DNA from: Sinomonas gamaensis
GTDB lineage: Bacteria; Actinomycetota; Actinomycetes; Actinomycetales; Micrococcaceae
Direction of reading: 5' to 3'
Length of the DNA: 64,000 nucleotides
Assembly: GCF_005876955.1 (NCBI RefSeq)
Contig: NZ_SSCL01000001.1
Location: forward strand, 124,001-188,000
This document shows, in pieces, positions 34,644-44,513 of the stretch (positions are counted from its first letter, which is position 1; every line of letters begins with the position of its first letter). The notes beneath the pieces were generated by a model that saw only the letters and a list, made by a program, of their open reading frames with translations, was not told the origin of the DNA and ran no database searches. A program made the translations under genes and the position numbers.

Positions 34644-35429
34644 GTGAGCACGGCCATCAACCCCACAGACGGAACGCTTCTTTCCTACGAGTCGTCCGGC
34701 GAGGGGCCCGCAGTCGTCCTTCTCCACGGCTCCGCGCTCTCGCGGTCCATCTGGCGCGGCCTTGGCTACGTGAAGGCGCTTGACGGATTCAGGACGCTTC
34801 GCCTGGACCTGCGCGGCCATGGAAGGAGCGGCAAGCCGCACGACGCCGACGCGTACGCGATGCCCCTCGTCGTGGAGGACGTCCTTGCGGTGCTGGGCGC
34901 CGAGGGTATCGAGCGCGCACACATCGTGGGCTATTCCTTCGGCTCGAGAGTCGCGTTTGCGCTCGCCGCAGGGAAGCCTGAGCGGGTCGCCAGCCTCGTG
35001 ACTCTCGGCGGTACGTATCAATCGCAGCGGGGGCAGGTGGCGAAGGTGTTCTTCCCCGGCTATCTGGAAGCAATCCGCTCGGGCGGAATGAGCGCTTTCG
35101 CGGACGGCTTCGCGGCAGCCGGAAACAGCCTCGATCCCGTCACCCGGGCCGCCTTCCTCGCGAACGACCCCGAGGCGCTCGCCGCCTATTTCGAGGCGAC
35201 CGAGGCTGGGGAGGGGATTCCCGACCAGACCCTGACGCGGATGACCGTTCCTGCATTGCTCCTGGCCGGAACGCTCGACCTGCCCCGGCACGAGCAGTCG
35301 CAGCGCGCGGCGGCCCTCATGCCGCATGCCCGCTTCGTGGAGCTTCCCGGACGCACCCATGCCTCGACGCTCTTCCCCTCGGGCCCGGTGCTCGACGAGC
35401 TGGTGCCCTTCTTGCGGGCGCACGTATGA
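34644..35429 (+). CDS. Alpha/beta fold hydrolase
   Basis: A 261-residue enzyme with the oxyanion stretch VVLLHGSALSRSIW, LDLRGHGRSGKP, the nucleophile Ser in IVGYSFGSRVAF, the acid in LAGTLDLPRHE and the catalytic His in LPGRTHAST. Reaction and substrate cannot be told from sequence; esterase, lactonase or haloperoxidase-like roles are all possible. It starts at GTG 34644, 4 bp after the membrane protein gene. Confidence 0.87.
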   Translation: MSTAINPTDGTLLSYESSGEGPAVVLLHGSALSRSIWRGLGYVKALDGFRTLRLDLRGHGRSGKPHDADAYAMPLVVEDVLAVLGAEGIERAHIVGYSFGSRVAFALAAGKPERVASLVTLGGTYQSQRGQVAKVFFPGYLEAIRSGGMSAFADGFAAAGNSLDPVTRAAFLANDPEALAAYFEATEAGEGIPDQTLTRMTVPALLLAGTLDLPRHEQSQRAAALMPHARFVELPGRTHASTLFPSGPVLDELVPFLRAHV

Positions 35430-35511
35430 GCTAGATGATGCGAATGCGGGAATGAACGTTCGAAACCCTATGGTATGATTAGTCATTACGTTCGATGAAT
35501 TGGGGGCATCG

Positions 35512-36948
35512 ATGGGCAGGGACTTCTCGGTCATAGAGTCGTCGGGGGATGTTGTGCTTGTTCCCCTTCCGGACTCCCTCCTCAAGGGTGCGCTGTGGCA
35601 TCCGGACCCCTCGCACCTGACGGGCGTGCAGGCGCGCCAGGTGCTCGTCGACATCGGGAGCGTGCGTTCCTTTCTTGCGGCGGTCGAGGCGCTCGCCGTC
35701 GATCGGGTGCGGCTCGCCTGCGAGGATGAGGCCCGACGCGTTGCCGAGCAGGAGCATGGACAGCCGGTGCGCTTCGACGGGCGCCTCGCGCATGCTCTCG
35801 CCGTTTCCGAAGTGGCTGTCGCCGAGGGCATCTCGGAGTCAGCGGCCGCGCGCCTTGTCACTGCTTCCGAGCTTCTCTGCGGCCCGCAGCTCGAGATTCT
35901 TGAGCGGCTCGAGTGCGGCGACCTCTCGGAGGCTCACGCTCGGGCCATCGTGGAGGAGGCCTCGAATCTGCCGGAGCATCTAGCCGAAGAGTTCGGCATC
36001 AAGGCGCTCGCGAAGCTCGAGACGCGGACCGGCAGGCACCGGGCCCCTGGCGAGTTCCGGCGAGCGGTCAGGGATCTTCGGGAACGGCTCCATCCCGAGA
36101 CGATCGCCGCGCGGCGGTCCCGAGCTGCTCGGGATCGGTGCGTGACGTTCAAGCCTGAGCCGGACGGCATGTGCACGCTGACCGCCTTCATGCCCGCCGA
36201 AGCGGGACTCGCCGCGTTCTCTCGGCTCGACTCGCTCGCCCGCCGCCAACGGATCGCCGATCCCGAGGATGTTCGGACACTTGCGCAGCTCCGCGCAGAC
36301 CTGTTGGCCGGGCTCGTGCTCGGAGGCGAGCTCAACTCTCCGGAATACGTCGGGCCCACCCCGGCGGCCGAGATCGTCGTGCACGTTTCGGCGTCGGCAC
36401 TGCTGGGCTCGTCCGATGAGCCCGCGGCCTTGGACGGGTATGGGCTGATAGATGCGGAGACCGCTCGGGATCTCGCCATCGCCGCTCCCACGTGGCAGCG
36501 GCTCGGCGTCGATGAGGACGGGGTCCCGCTCAGTCTGGGCAGGTCGGCGTATCGGCCGCCGAAGGGGTTGAGGCGCTTCATCGAGTATCGCGACGGAACG
36601 TGCCAGTTCCCAGGTTGCCGCTGCCCGGCGTCACGGTCGGACATCGATCACCGTGTGGAGTGGCAGCATGGCGGGACGACGGGCGCCGACAACCTGCAGT
36701 CCCTATGCCGCAAACATCACGCGCTCAAGAGTGTCGGCTCCTGGAAGTCCGAGCGCGAGGGGGACGACGTGGCGTGGACCTCGCCGCTCGGGGGCCGAGC
36801 CATGGCGGGGCCGCTAGACCGCGGTCTCGCGCCAGACGTTGCAGTGAAGCCAGGCGTCGCGGTGAAGCCAGGCGTCGCAGTGAAGTCGGGTCCTGCCGCC
36901 AACGAACGGGCCGAACCCCCGGCGGGGGAGCAGCCTCCTCCGTTCTGA
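35512..36948 (+). CDS. HNH endonuclease signature protein with DUF222 domain (13E12 repeat family)
   Basis: A 478-residue protein of the REP13E12 family, common in multiple copies in actinobacterial genomes. The DUF222 helical region spans about 40-330; the HNH module is near residues 360-405 with CQFPGCRCPASRSDIDHRVEW and NLQSLCRKHHALK, keeping both zinc cysteine pairs and the catalytic histidine. The tail has three VAVKPG-type repeats. ATG 35512 preferred (GGGGGC upstream). A TATGAT element at 35474 and GAACGTTC at 35454 mark a probable promoter. Function is unproven; mobility is often suggested. Confidence 0.88.
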   Translation: MGRDFSVIESSGDVVLVPLPDSLLKGALWHPDPSHLTGVQARQVLVDIGSVRSFLAAVEALAVDRVRLACEDEARRVAEQEHGQPVRFDGRLAHALAVSEVAVAEGISESAAARLVTASELLCGPQLEILERLECGDLSEAHARAIVEEASNLPEHLAEEFGIKALAKLETRTGRHRAPGEFRRAVRDLRERLHPETIAARRSRAARDRCVTFKPEPDGMCTLTAFMPAEAGLAAFSRLDSLARRQRIADPEDVRTLAQLRADLLAGLVLGGELNSPEYVGPTPAAEIVVHVSASALLGSSDEPAALDGYGLIDAETARDLAIAAPTWQRLGVDEDGVPLSLGRSAYRPPKGLRRFIEYRDGTCQFPGCRCPASRSDIDHRVEWQHGGTTGADNLQSLCRKHHALKSVGSWKSEREGDDVAWTSPLGGRAMAGPLDRGLAPDVAVKPGVAVKPGVAVKSGPAANERAEPPAGEQPPPF

Positions 36949-36976
36949 TCCCGCAGCCGTCAATCCATCACAGCTG

Positions 36977-37621
36977 TCACCCGTTGCGGGTGCCGGCGGC
37001 CTCGGCCTGCATTTCCGCGGAAACGAGCGCCCCGAGGGAATCCGCGAGCAGCTCGATGAGCTGCCGTGACTGTTCCTCGTGGGGATCGGCGATGTGCTGC
37101 ATGCTGATGCCGTCGATCCCGGAGACGAACAGCCGTGCGATGAGATCGAGGTTGGGAGGTACCGGCTGGCCTGCGGCCTCTGCAGCGGAGCGGAAGAGCT
37201 CCTTCGTCGCCGAAACCCAGCCCTCGTACATCGAGCGGTTCTGTTCGCGCGCCGCAGACTCCTGCTCGGGTCCCTCGCGGAATCGACGCAGCAACAGCTC
37301 GAACGTGGTGACCTGCTCGTGCGGGCGCTGACGCATGCGCTCCCAGATGCGCCGGGCGTGCTGGCGGATCACTGAAGGCAGTCCTGCGCCCAGATCGGCG
37401 ATGGGCGGGAGGCTCTTGGCGTAGTCGCGGCTCAGGAAGTAGTAGACCTCCTGGAGCAGCTCCTCCTTGTTGCGAAAGCAGTAGTGCAGTGCCGCGAGCG
37501 GGGCTTCCGCCTCCGCCGCGATCCGCCGGGTCGTCGCGGCGGGAAGTCCCTCCGTGGCGATCACGCGCGCCGCGGCTTCGACGAACTGCAAACGCCGCTC
37601 CTCGGCCGGAATTCTCGGCAT
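36977..37621 (-). CDS. TetR family transcriptional regulator
   Basis: A 214-residue regulator. The HTH (about 8-52) reads RRLQFVEAAARVIATEGLPAATTRRIAAEAEAPLAALHYCFRNKEELL; the C-terminal ligand domain is helical. ATG at 37619-37621 is chosen because GGGGAGG lies 5 nt upstream; longer frames reach 37708. It is divergent from the amidohydrolase–ABC transporter–sulfatase cluster and the gap contains a repeated ACCTAGTCAA, so it probably represses that cluster and itself. Confidence 0.88.
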   Translation of the reverse strand: MPRIPAEERRLQFVEAAARVIATEGLPAATTRRIAAEAEAPLAALHYCFRNKEELLQEVYYFLSRDYAKSLPPIADLGAGLPSVIRQHARRIWERMRQRPHEQVTTFELLLRRFREGPEQESAAREQNRSMYEGWVSATKELFRSAAEAAGQPVPPNLDLIARLFVSGIDGISMQHIADPHEEQSRQLIELLADSLGALVSAEMQAEAAGTRNG

Positions 37622-37698
37622 CCAGACCTCCCCACTCAACGCGCCCATCCTAGGCAGACGACCGCTCCTGAAGCCGTCACAAAAGATTTTACGACAAA

Positions 37699-37721
37699 AC
37701 CTAGTCAACTGACCTAGTCAA
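37699..37721. promoter_or_regulatory. Repeated ACCTAGTCAA, probable TetR operator
   Basis: ACCTAGTCAA occurs at 37699-37708 and 37712-37721, a direct repeat with a 13-bp period; the junction also contains the inverted element GTCAACTGAC. It lies between the TetR gene and the divergent amidohydrolase gene, close to an AT-rich stretch (AAAGATTTTACG). Confidence 0.65.
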
Positions 37722-37779
37722 GCGACATACTTCTGTCCAGAGATGTTGGCCAGCTCACATCGGACGTGAGGAGACACGA

Positions 37780-39455
37780 ATGACGGCAGATGCCGAGGTT
37801 GCGATCGTCAATGCCGACGTGCTGACCATGGACGCGTCGGCTCCGCAGGCGGACGCCGTGGCGATCGCAGCCGGGCGAGTGACGGCGGTGGGATCGGATG
37901 AGGTCGGCACGGCGATCGGCCCGGCGACGACGGTCGTCGATGCTAAGGGGGGAGCTGTTCTTCCAGGCATCAACGACGCCCACCTCCACTTCACCGCCGC
38001 CTCCATGGCTGCGTTCGGGTACGTCTCGGTGGATGCCGCGGCCGCCCCGAGCTGGGCACAGGTCGCAGCGAGCCTCGAGCGGGCCGAACCTGGGGACGAC
38101 GGGTGGATCCGTGCGCGGGGCTGGGACGACGTCCTCATCGGACCGGCGCAGGGCCAGCTCCTCGACGTTCGCCCAGGCGTTCCGGTCATCGCGTTCGACG
38201 CGACAGGGCATCAGCTGGTGGCGAACCGGGACGCCCTGGAGCGAGCCGGACTCACGCGTGGCATCCAGGCCCCGGAGGGCGGTGTAGTCGGCAGGGATGC
38301 TGACGGCGAGCTCACCGGCGTCTTTCAGGACGGCGCGATGGAGTTGCTGAACAGGGCGCTTCCGCCCATCCCGCAGCGCACCCTTCGCGAGGCCATGCTT
38401 GCGATGCAGCGTCGTCTCCACGCCTTGGGCATCACCTCCCTTACCGAGCCCGGATTGGGGCCGGCCAGTGCCGGGCTGCTTGACGGCTCCGGTTCCGTCG
38501 CCGCGCTGAGGCTGTTGGGAGACCTCGCCGAGGCGGGGGAGCTGACGCTCCGCACCACAGTCCTCCTGCTCTTTGCAGGCACAGGCGGGGCGGATGCCGC
38601 CGCGGTCGAGGCCGGGCTGAACAGCGGCCTTGCCCGCGAATACTCGGATCGAGGTCTGGATTCCGCGCTCGTTCGGATCGCCGGAGTGAAGGTCTTCGCG
38701 GACGGCATCCCACGCAGCGGAACCGCTTGGATGACCGAACCGTACGGTGACCATTGCACGCGGGGGAGCCTCGTCGTCGTCGGCCGCTCCGAAGCGGAAC
38801 GCGTCGAGGAACTGGCGCGCATCCTGGAGCTCATCGACGCCGCCGGTCTCCAAGCCGGCATCCACGCGACGGGCGACGCGGCCACGGGACGGCCGTCGAC
38901 GCGCTCATCACGCGGGCCAACCCAGCCCTCAACCGCCACTACATCATCCACGGTGCCTTCAGCAGCAACGAGACGCTGTCGCGCATGGCGCGGCACGGCG
39001 TCGGCTACAGCACGAATCCCCTGATCCGCCACGGCGCCGGAGACGCGATGCGCCGTCTGCTCGGCAACGCACGGTTCACGCGCCACCAGCCCCTGCGTTC
39101 GGCGTCAGAGGCGGGAATCAAATTCAGCCTTGCCTCGGATGCACCGGTGGCAAGCACGGACTGGCGCGAGACCATCGTGGCCGCCGTGCGCCGGGGAACC
39201 CGAACCACGACGGGTGCCCCGAACGATCCCGAGCGCATCGGCGGTCGCCGCGCACTCGCCGCCATGACCGCCGACGCCGCCTGGCAGGACCGCGCCGAGA
39301 CGGTCAAGGGGCGCATCATGCACGGAATGGCAGCCGACCTCTGCGTCCTGTCCACGCCGTGGCCTGACGACGATCGCATCGAGGAGCTCCTCGATGCGGA
39401 CATCACTCTCACGCTCGCTGCCGGACGCACCGTCCACGAGCGAGCACTGCTCTGA
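37780..39455 (+). pseudogene. Amidohydrolase (YtcJ-like), interrupted by a frameshift
   Basis: The first frame from ATG 37780 encodes an amidohydrolase family protein (VLTMDASAPQADAVAIAAGRVTAVG, GAVLPGINDAHLHF, SLTEPGLGP) up to GIHATGDAATG, then turns into nonsense and stops at 39024. The next frame continues exactly where expected with TAVDALITRANPALNRHYIIHGAF, then GIKFSLASDAPVAS and the normal end, stopping at 39455. One base is missing near the GGGA run at 38886-38889. Together about 558 residues, the usual YtcJ-like length. It may be a real null mutation or a sequencing error in a GC-rich hairpin. SD GAGGAG precedes the start. Confidence 0.82.
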
Positions 39456-39499
39456 ATTTCATCCCCCACCCACCCCCACCATCACGAGGAGACCTCTCC

Positions 39500-40483
39500 A
39501 TGCGACGAAGCATTCCCGCGGCCCTCGCCGCCGTCCTCGCGCTCGCGCTCTCTGCGTGCGGAGGAAGCTCGTCGGCGAGTTCGGCCGCCGGCGACTCTGT
39601 CACGACCCTCAAGGTCGGCACCATCGGCATCGGCAGCGACGCCGCGATCAAACTCGCCATCGACAAGGGCTTCTTCAAGGAACAGGGCCTTGACGTGAAG
39701 ACCTCCGTTGTCGCAAATCCGCCAGCCGGAATTGCCGCCGCCCAGAGCGGGCAGCTCGACCTCACCTACACGCCGTCGATCCCGCTTCTGAACGCCCTCA
39801 GCAACAACGTGCCGTTGACTGTGGTGGCCGCGGCGGACGGCTACTCGGCTGAGGCCATGTCCAGCAAGGACATGACCAAGGTGGACGACACAGGCCTCCT
39901 GGTCCAGAAGGACTCGACGATCAAGCGGCCGAAGGACCTCGAAGGCAAGTCGGTGTCCGTCCCGGCCCGCAAAGCACAGCTCGAAGTCACCGTGAGCAAG
40001 CTGATCAAGGACGACGGCGGCGACCCCTCGAAGGTGAACTGGATGGTGCTCGACCCCTCGTCGGCGCTCCAGTCACTGAACTCGGGCCGAGTGGACGCCG
40101 CTTCCCTCGTCGCGCCGTTCGTCTCGAAGGCCATGTCTCAGGGGGACCGCCTGCTCGCTTCCCCAGGTGTCGAATTCTTCAAGGCCGGCGCAGTAGGGCT
40201 CTGGGTGACGGGCAACAGCGCGCTGCAGAAGGAGCGCAAGGCCATCGAGGGCTTCAAGGCCGCCATCTACAAGGCGAACGCCTATGCGAACCAGCACATC
40301 GACGAGGCCCAGCAGCTGAGCGCACAGATCACGAACAACCCCATCGACGTCATCAAGGGCGGGGCGGTGAACTATTGGCCGGACAAGGTCACGACCGACG
40401 ACATCCAGCGGGTCAACGATTCCATGGTCGAGCTTGGGTACCTCAAGACGCCCGTGAAGCTGCCGGCAAACCTGGTTCTCTGA
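39500..40483 (+). CDS. ABC transporter substrate-binding lipoprotein (NitT/TauT/SsuA type)
   Basis: A 327-residue lipoprotein: MRRSIPAALAAVLALALSACGG is a signal peptide with lipobox LSAC. The mature part is an SsuA/THI5-like periplasmic-binding fold (VGTIGIGSDAAIKLAIDKGFFKEQGLDV; GKSVSVPARKAQLEVTVSKLI; SGRVDAASLVAPFVSKAM). Such proteins bind sulfonates, nitrate, taurine, thiamine precursors or aromatic acids. Two permeases, an ATPase and a sulfatase follow in one operon, suggesting a sulfur- or acid-containing ligand. Confidence 0.9.
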   Translation: MRRSIPAALAAVLALALSACGGSSSASSAAGDSVTTLKVGTIGIGSDAAIKLAIDKGFFKEQGLDVKTSVVANPPAGIAAAQSGQLDLTYTPSIPLLNALSNNVPLTVVAAADGYSAEAMSSKDMTKVDDTGLLVQKDSTIKRPKDLEGKSVSVPARKAQLEVTVSKLIKDDGGDPSKVNWMVLDPSSALQSLNSGRVDAASLVAPFVSKAMSQGDRLLASPGVEFFKAGAVGLWVTGNSALQKERKAIEGFKAAIYKANAYANQHIDEAQQLSAQITNNPIDVIKGGAVNYWPDKVTTDDIQRVNDSMVELGYLKTPVKLPANLVL

Positions 40484-40485
40484 GC

Positions 40486-41259
40486 ATGAGGACGTCGTTC
40501 AAGCCGCTCGCAGCGGGGGTCGGGGGTGTCGCCGCCGCTCTGCTCCTCTGGCAGGCCGCGTCCGGGGCCCGCGCCGCTGGCGGTTCCTTGCCGTCGGTGG
40601 GCAGCGTCGCCACCGACCTCGGCGCACTCGCTGGCAGCCCCGATTTCTGGTCCGCGCTCGCCCAGACGGTCGGGATCGCCCTCCTCGGCCTCGCTGCCTC
40701 AGGCCTCGGGGGGATCGTCGTCGGGATCCTTGTGGGGAGCTTCGAGCCCGTGCGCTACGCGACGCGCGCGGCCCTCGAATTCCTCAAGCCGATCCCGCCC
40801 ATCGTGATCCTCCCGCTCGTGGTGCTCATCCTCGGACCCACCGGGCAGATGTCCTGGTTCCTCGTCTTCCTCGGCTGCCTCCTGCCGATCGTGATGCAGA
40901 CCGTCGACGGCGTCCACAGCACAGACCCCGTGGCCCGTGACACCGCCCGCTCATACGGAATGAAGCCGGTCGAGATCCTCGTCCGCATCGTGCTCCCGAG
41001 CGCCATGCCGTACATCGGGACGGCAATGCGGGTATCGGCTCCTGCCGCGCTCATCATCACGGTCGTCGCTGGACTCTTGGGCGGCGGGCCCGGGCTCGGC
41101 CAGAGCCTGTACCTCGCCCAGGCCGGCGGCGACTACCCGACGCTCTACGCTCTCGTGATCGTGCTGGGCATCCTTGGCCTGCTGTTCCAGCTGGGGACGC
41201 GGGTCGCGGAGCGGCGGCTTCTGCACTGGCACGAGTCCTACCGTGAGGTGGCGCACTAA
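40486..41259 (+). CDS. ABC transporter permease (NitT/TauT type), first
   Basis: A 257-residue membrane protein with about six helices and the BPD permease loop EFLKPIPPIVILPLVVLILGPTG plus the EAA-type segment ARDTARSYGMKPVEILVRIVLPSAMPYIGTAMRVSAPAAL. The ATG at 40486 lies 2 bp after the binding-protein stop. It forms the channel with the second permease encoded immediately downstream (1-bp overlap, TAATG). Confidence 0.9.
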   Translation: MRTSFKPLAAGVGGVAAALLLWQAASGARAAGGSLPSVGSVATDLGALAGSPDFWSALAQTVGIALLGLAASGLGGIVVGILVGSFEPVRYATRAALEFLKPIPPIVILPLVVLILGPTGQMSWFLVFLGCLLPIVMQTVDGVHSTDPVARDTARSYGMKPVEILVRIVLPSAMPYIGTAMRVSAPAALIITVVAGLLGGGPGLGQSLYLAQAGGDYPTLYALVIVLGILGLLFQLGTRVAERRLLHWHESYREVAH

Positions 41260-42047
41260 TGGACAAGCTGATGAACAAGCGTCCTGTCCTCTGGCTCCTC
41301 GGAATAGGGACGCCGGCGCTCCTCCTGGCCGCCTGGTGGCTCGCCTCGGCGGGGTCCACGGACACCTTCTTCCCGCCCCTCGCGGACATCGTGGACCGGT
41401 TCCGGGCCCTGTGGCTCTTCGACCACTTCGGGTCCGACGTGCTCGTGAGCCTGAGGAACCTCGTTCTCGGGTACGCGATCGCGGCGCTCGCCGCCGTCGC
41501 CGTGGGCTTCGTGACGGCCCTGGCTGCACCCGTCCGCTGGGCCGTGGATCCCCTGATCCATTTCCTGCGCGGCATCCCGCCCGTGGCGCTGGTTCCGATC
41601 TTCATTTCGCTCATGGGTTTCGGCCCCGAGATGCGCGTGGCGAGCATCGCCCTCGCGGCGTTCTTCCCGACGTTCATCGCGACGGTCGACGGCCTGCGGG
41701 CCGTGGACCGCGGACTGCTCGACGTTGCGCAGGTCTACCGGCTCTCGCGCCGCGACCGCGTCGTCGCCGTCCTCCTCCCCGCGGCGTCTCCGCAGATCTT
41801 CTCGGGTCTGCAGGTGAGCCTGCAGACCGCGTTCGTGGTGATGATCGCCTCGGAGATGCTCGGCCCCTCGCGGGGCATCGGTGCCATGACGCTCTTGGCC
41901 CAGCAGAGCTTCATGATCTCGGACATGTGGTCCGGAATCCTGCTCCTCGGTGTGATCGGCTTCGCCGCCAACTTCCTGTTCGACCTGGTCCGGCGCAAGG
42001 TGCTGGCCTGGTATATCGGCTCCCGCAGATTGGCCCGTGCATCATGA
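41259..42047 (+). CDS. ABC transporter permease (NitT/TauT type), second
   Basis: A 262-residue membrane protein with the same family pattern: HFLRGIPPVALVPIFISLMGFGPEMRV and the EAA-like loop LLDVAQVYRLSRRDRVVAVLLPAASPQIFSGLQVSLQTAF. It overlaps both neighbours (TAATG with the first permease, ATGA with the ATPase). Two distinct permeases imply a heterodimeric channel, less usual for SsuC/TauC systems, which are normally homodimers. Confidence 0.9.
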   Translation: MDKLMNKRPVLWLLGIGTPALLLAAWWLASAGSTDTFFPPLADIVDRFRALWLFDHFGSDVLVSLRNLVLGYAIAALAAVAVGFVTALAAPVRWAVDPLIHFLRGIPPVALVPIFISLMGFGPEMRVASIALAAFFPTFIATVDGLRAVDRGLLDVAQVYRLSRRDRVVAVLLPAASPQIFSGLQVSLQTAFVVMIASEMLGPSRGIGAMTLLAQQSFMISDMWSGILLLGVIGFAANFLFDLVRRKVLAWYIGSRRLARAS

Positions 42048-42880
42048 GAACTACAGAAACCGCGCCCATCACCACGACCGACACGCCCGTGGTCCCCGAG
42101 CCTCCTCGCCTCGACGTCGTCCACCTCGCCAAGAGCTACGGCTCCTCTTCACAAAAGGGCGACGGCGGCAAGAAGGTGATCGAGGACCTCACCTTCAGCG
42201 TCGGGGCCGGGGAGGTGGTGTGCATCGTCGGGCCTTCCGGCGTCGGCAAGACGACGCTCCTGAAGTGCCTCGCCGGCCTCCAACCTGCCTCCTCCGGGTA
42301 CGCGGCGATCGACGGGCGCACGATCAGCGGGCCCCCGCCCGAGATGGCGCTCGTGTTCCAGGACTACAGCCGCTCGCTCATGCCGTGGCTCACGGTCCGC
42401 AAGAACGTCATTCTGCCGCTGCGGCACCTGCGTCTGGCGAAGGCCGAACTGAAGGCCCGCTGCGACGAGGCTCTCGAAGCCGTGGGGCTCTCCCACGCTG
42501 AGAACCAGTACCCCTGGCAGCTCTCCGGCGGCATGCAGCAGCGGGTTGCTATCGCCCGAGCCCTCGCGTACCGCCCGGAGATCCTCATCATGGACGAGCC
42601 TTTCGCCTCGGTGGACGCCCAGACGCGGTTCGACCTCGAGGACCTGTGCCTCAGGATCCGCGAGGACTTCGGCATGACCATCCTCGTGGTGACCCACGAC
42701 ATCGATGAGGCGGTGTACCTGGCCGATCGCGTCGTCGTGCTCGGATCCAAGCCCGCCCGCGTGCTGCGCGTCGTCGACGTCGATCTCCCGTCCCCGCGCG
42801 ACCAGATCTCCACGCGCGCTCTGCCCGAGTTCGCCGAGCAGCGCACCGAGGTGCTCGCGCTGATCAAGAGGCCCGCGTGA
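42044..42880 (+). CDS. ABC transporter ATP-binding protein (NitT/TauT type)
   Basis: A 278-residue ATPase: Walker A GPSGVGKTT, Q-loop VFQDYSRSLMPWLTV, signature LSGGMQQRVAIARAL, Walker B ILIMDEPFASVDAQTR and H-loop VTHDIDEA. The LMPWLTV after the Q-loop is typical of SsuB/TauB/NrtD-type ATPases. It begins inside the preceding permease gene (ATGA) and overlaps the sulfatase start (GTGA), so all five genes are tightly coupled. Confidence 0.93.
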   Translation: MRTTETAPITTTDTPVVPEPPRLDVVHLAKSYGSSSQKGDGGKKVIEDLTFSVGAGEVVCIVGPSGVGKTTLLKCLAGLQPASSGYAAIDGRTISGPPPEMALVFQDYSRSLMPWLTVRKNVILPLRHLRLAKAELKARCDEALEAVGLSHAENQYPWQLSGGMQQRVAIARALAYRPEILIMDEPFASVDAQTRFDLEDLCLRIREDFGMTILVVTHDIDEAVYLADRVVVLGSKPARVLRVVDVDLPSPRDQISTRALPEFAEQRTEVLALIKRPA

Positions 42881-44505
42881 CGGCCGCCGGGCGCCCGGTG
42901 CAACCGGAGCGACGCCCCAACGTCCTGGTGATCGTCGCGGATCAGCTGCGCGCCGACCACCTCGGCTTCGGCGGGAATTCGGTGGTGCGGACCCCCCATC
43001 TCGATGCGCTCGCCGCCCGGGGGACCGTCTTCGAGAACGCGACCGTCGCCAACCCGACGTGCATGCCCAATCGCGCCTCGCTCGCCACCGGCCGATGGCC
43101 CTCAGCCCACGGCACGCGCTGCAATGGGATCCCGCTCGATCCGGAGTCGCGCACGCTCATGCGTTCGCTCGCCGATTCGGGCTATCGGACGATCGGCGTC
43201 GGCAAGCTGCACCATCAGAACATGGGGTGGGACTTCGAGCCCGAACAGCAGGAGGAGATTCGGGCGACAGCGCCGCTCCTGCTGGATGAGCACTCCGCCG
43301 ACGCGCGCCAGCGCGGGCGCGCGGAGGGGTGGGACCGCTGGGAAGACCGGAGGGCCCACGAGGAGCGGTTCATCCCCCTGCCCTCCGACTACTACGGTTA
43401 CGGGCACGTGGATCTCGTGGTAGGCCACGGTGACCATCCAGGCGGGCATTACCTGCACTGGGCGCGCGAGCGCGGACTGGATCCAGACGTCGTTGGGGGC
43501 CCAGAGAACTCGAAGGCCCCGTATCCGGGGTGGGATCAGGTGTACCGCACCGCGATCCCGGCGGAACTGCACCCGAGCACCTACATCGGGGAAAAGGCAG
43601 TGGAGCACCTCAAGGACGCCGCGGGACAGGATGCACCGTTCTTCCTGTTCGTCTCCTTCCCCGATCCCCACCACCCGTTCTCGCCGCCGGAGGGGTACGA
43701 CCTGCTCTATAGCCCCGACGACATTCCCCTGCCGCTGGGCTTCGAGCAGGATCATTCGAGGTCGCCGCGGCACATCCAGCAGATGGTCGCGCGTCGGGGC
43801 TGCCCGGGAAGCGATCCCACGATGACCTGGGCGGCGACGGCCGACCAGTATCGGCACGCTGCTGCGGCCCAGTACGGGTTGATCACGCTCATGGACGAGC
43901 AGATCGGACGCATCCTCGCCGAGCTCGAGGTGCAGGGACTCGCAGATGATACGGTCGTCGTCTTCACGGCCGACCACGGCGACCTCTTCGGCGATCACGG
44001 GCTCATGCTCAAGCACTTCTCGCATTACCGAGCGGTCACGAATGTCCCGCTCGTTGTCGCGCTGCCAGCCAGCTTCGACGCGGTCGGCGACGGCCGCCGC
44101 AGCGAGGCGCTCGTCTCGAGCCCGGATCTCGTTCCGACGCTCATGGAGCTCACGGGGGCTGCGCCGTTCCGCGGGATCCAGGGGAAGTCCTTTGCAGGGA
44201 TTCTGCGGGGCGAGGCTCGGACGCATCGCGAGGCCCTGCTCGTCGAAGAGGATCAGCCGTTCGGGCTCCCGGGCCTTCCCGGGCCCGTTCGGATGCGGAC
44301 GGTCATCACAGCCCAGGGCCGCCTCACGCGCTACTTCGGATCAGGGATGGCAGAGGTCTACGACCACCGTGCTGATCCCGGCGAGCTTGAGAACCTCGCC
44401 GGTCGCCCGGAGCACCGCGACTTGGAGCGGCAGCTCACGGAAGCGCTCGTCGTCGAGATGGCGGGCGTCGCAGACGAGGGAACGGCGCCAACTGCGGCGG
44501 CGTAG
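42877..44505 (+). CDS. Sulfatase / phosphonate monoester hydrolase-like arylsulfatase
   Basis: A 542-residue alkaline-phosphatase-superfamily hydrolase. The formylglycine motif is at Cys62 (TCMPNRASLATG), the metal Asp in VIVADQLRADH, and the late metal site FTADHGDLFGDHGLMLKH. Cys62 must be matured by a formylglycine-generating enzyme, not seen in this window. It hydrolyses sulfate esters or phosphonate/phosphate monoesters. No signal peptide is evident, so it acts in the cytosol on whatever the upstream importer brings in. Confidence 0.9.
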   Translation: MTAAGRPVQPERRPNVLVIVADQLRADHLGFGGNSVVRTPHLDALAARGTVFENATVANPTCMPNRASLATGRWPSAHGTRCNGIPLDPESRTLMRSLADSGYRTIGVGKLHHQNMGWDFEPEQQEEIRATAPLLLDEHSADARQRGRAEGWDRWEDRRAHEERFIPLPSDYYGYGHVDLVVGHGDHPGGHYLHWARERGLDPDVVGGPENSKAPYPGWDQVYRTAIPAELHPSTYIGEKAVEHLKDAAGQDAPFFLFVSFPDPHHPFSPPEGYDLLYSPDDIPLPLGFEQDHSRSPRHIQQMVARRGCPGSDPTMTWAATADQYRHAAAAQYGLITLMDEQIGRILAELEVQGLADDTVVVFTADHGDLFGDHGLMLKHFSHYRAVTNVPLVVALPASFDAVGDGRRSEALVSSPDLVPTLMELTGAAPFRGIQGKSFAGILRGEARTHREALLVEEDQPFGLPGLPGPVRMRTVITAQGRLTRYFGSGMAEVYDHRADPGELENLAGRPEHRDLERQLTEALVVEMAGVADEGTAPTAAA

Positions 44506-44513
44506 TTCCCTCC

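Noticed and set aside
35454-35461. GAACGTTC upstream of the HNH gene as an SOS (LexA) box.
   Set aside because: The actinobacterial LexA site has a spacer between GAAC and GTTC; here the half-sites are adjacent.
35512-36948. The HNH gene as part of an intact mobile element.
   Set aside because: No transposase, integrase, target duplication or terminal inverted repeats are visible; it is kept as an ordinary 13E12-type gene.
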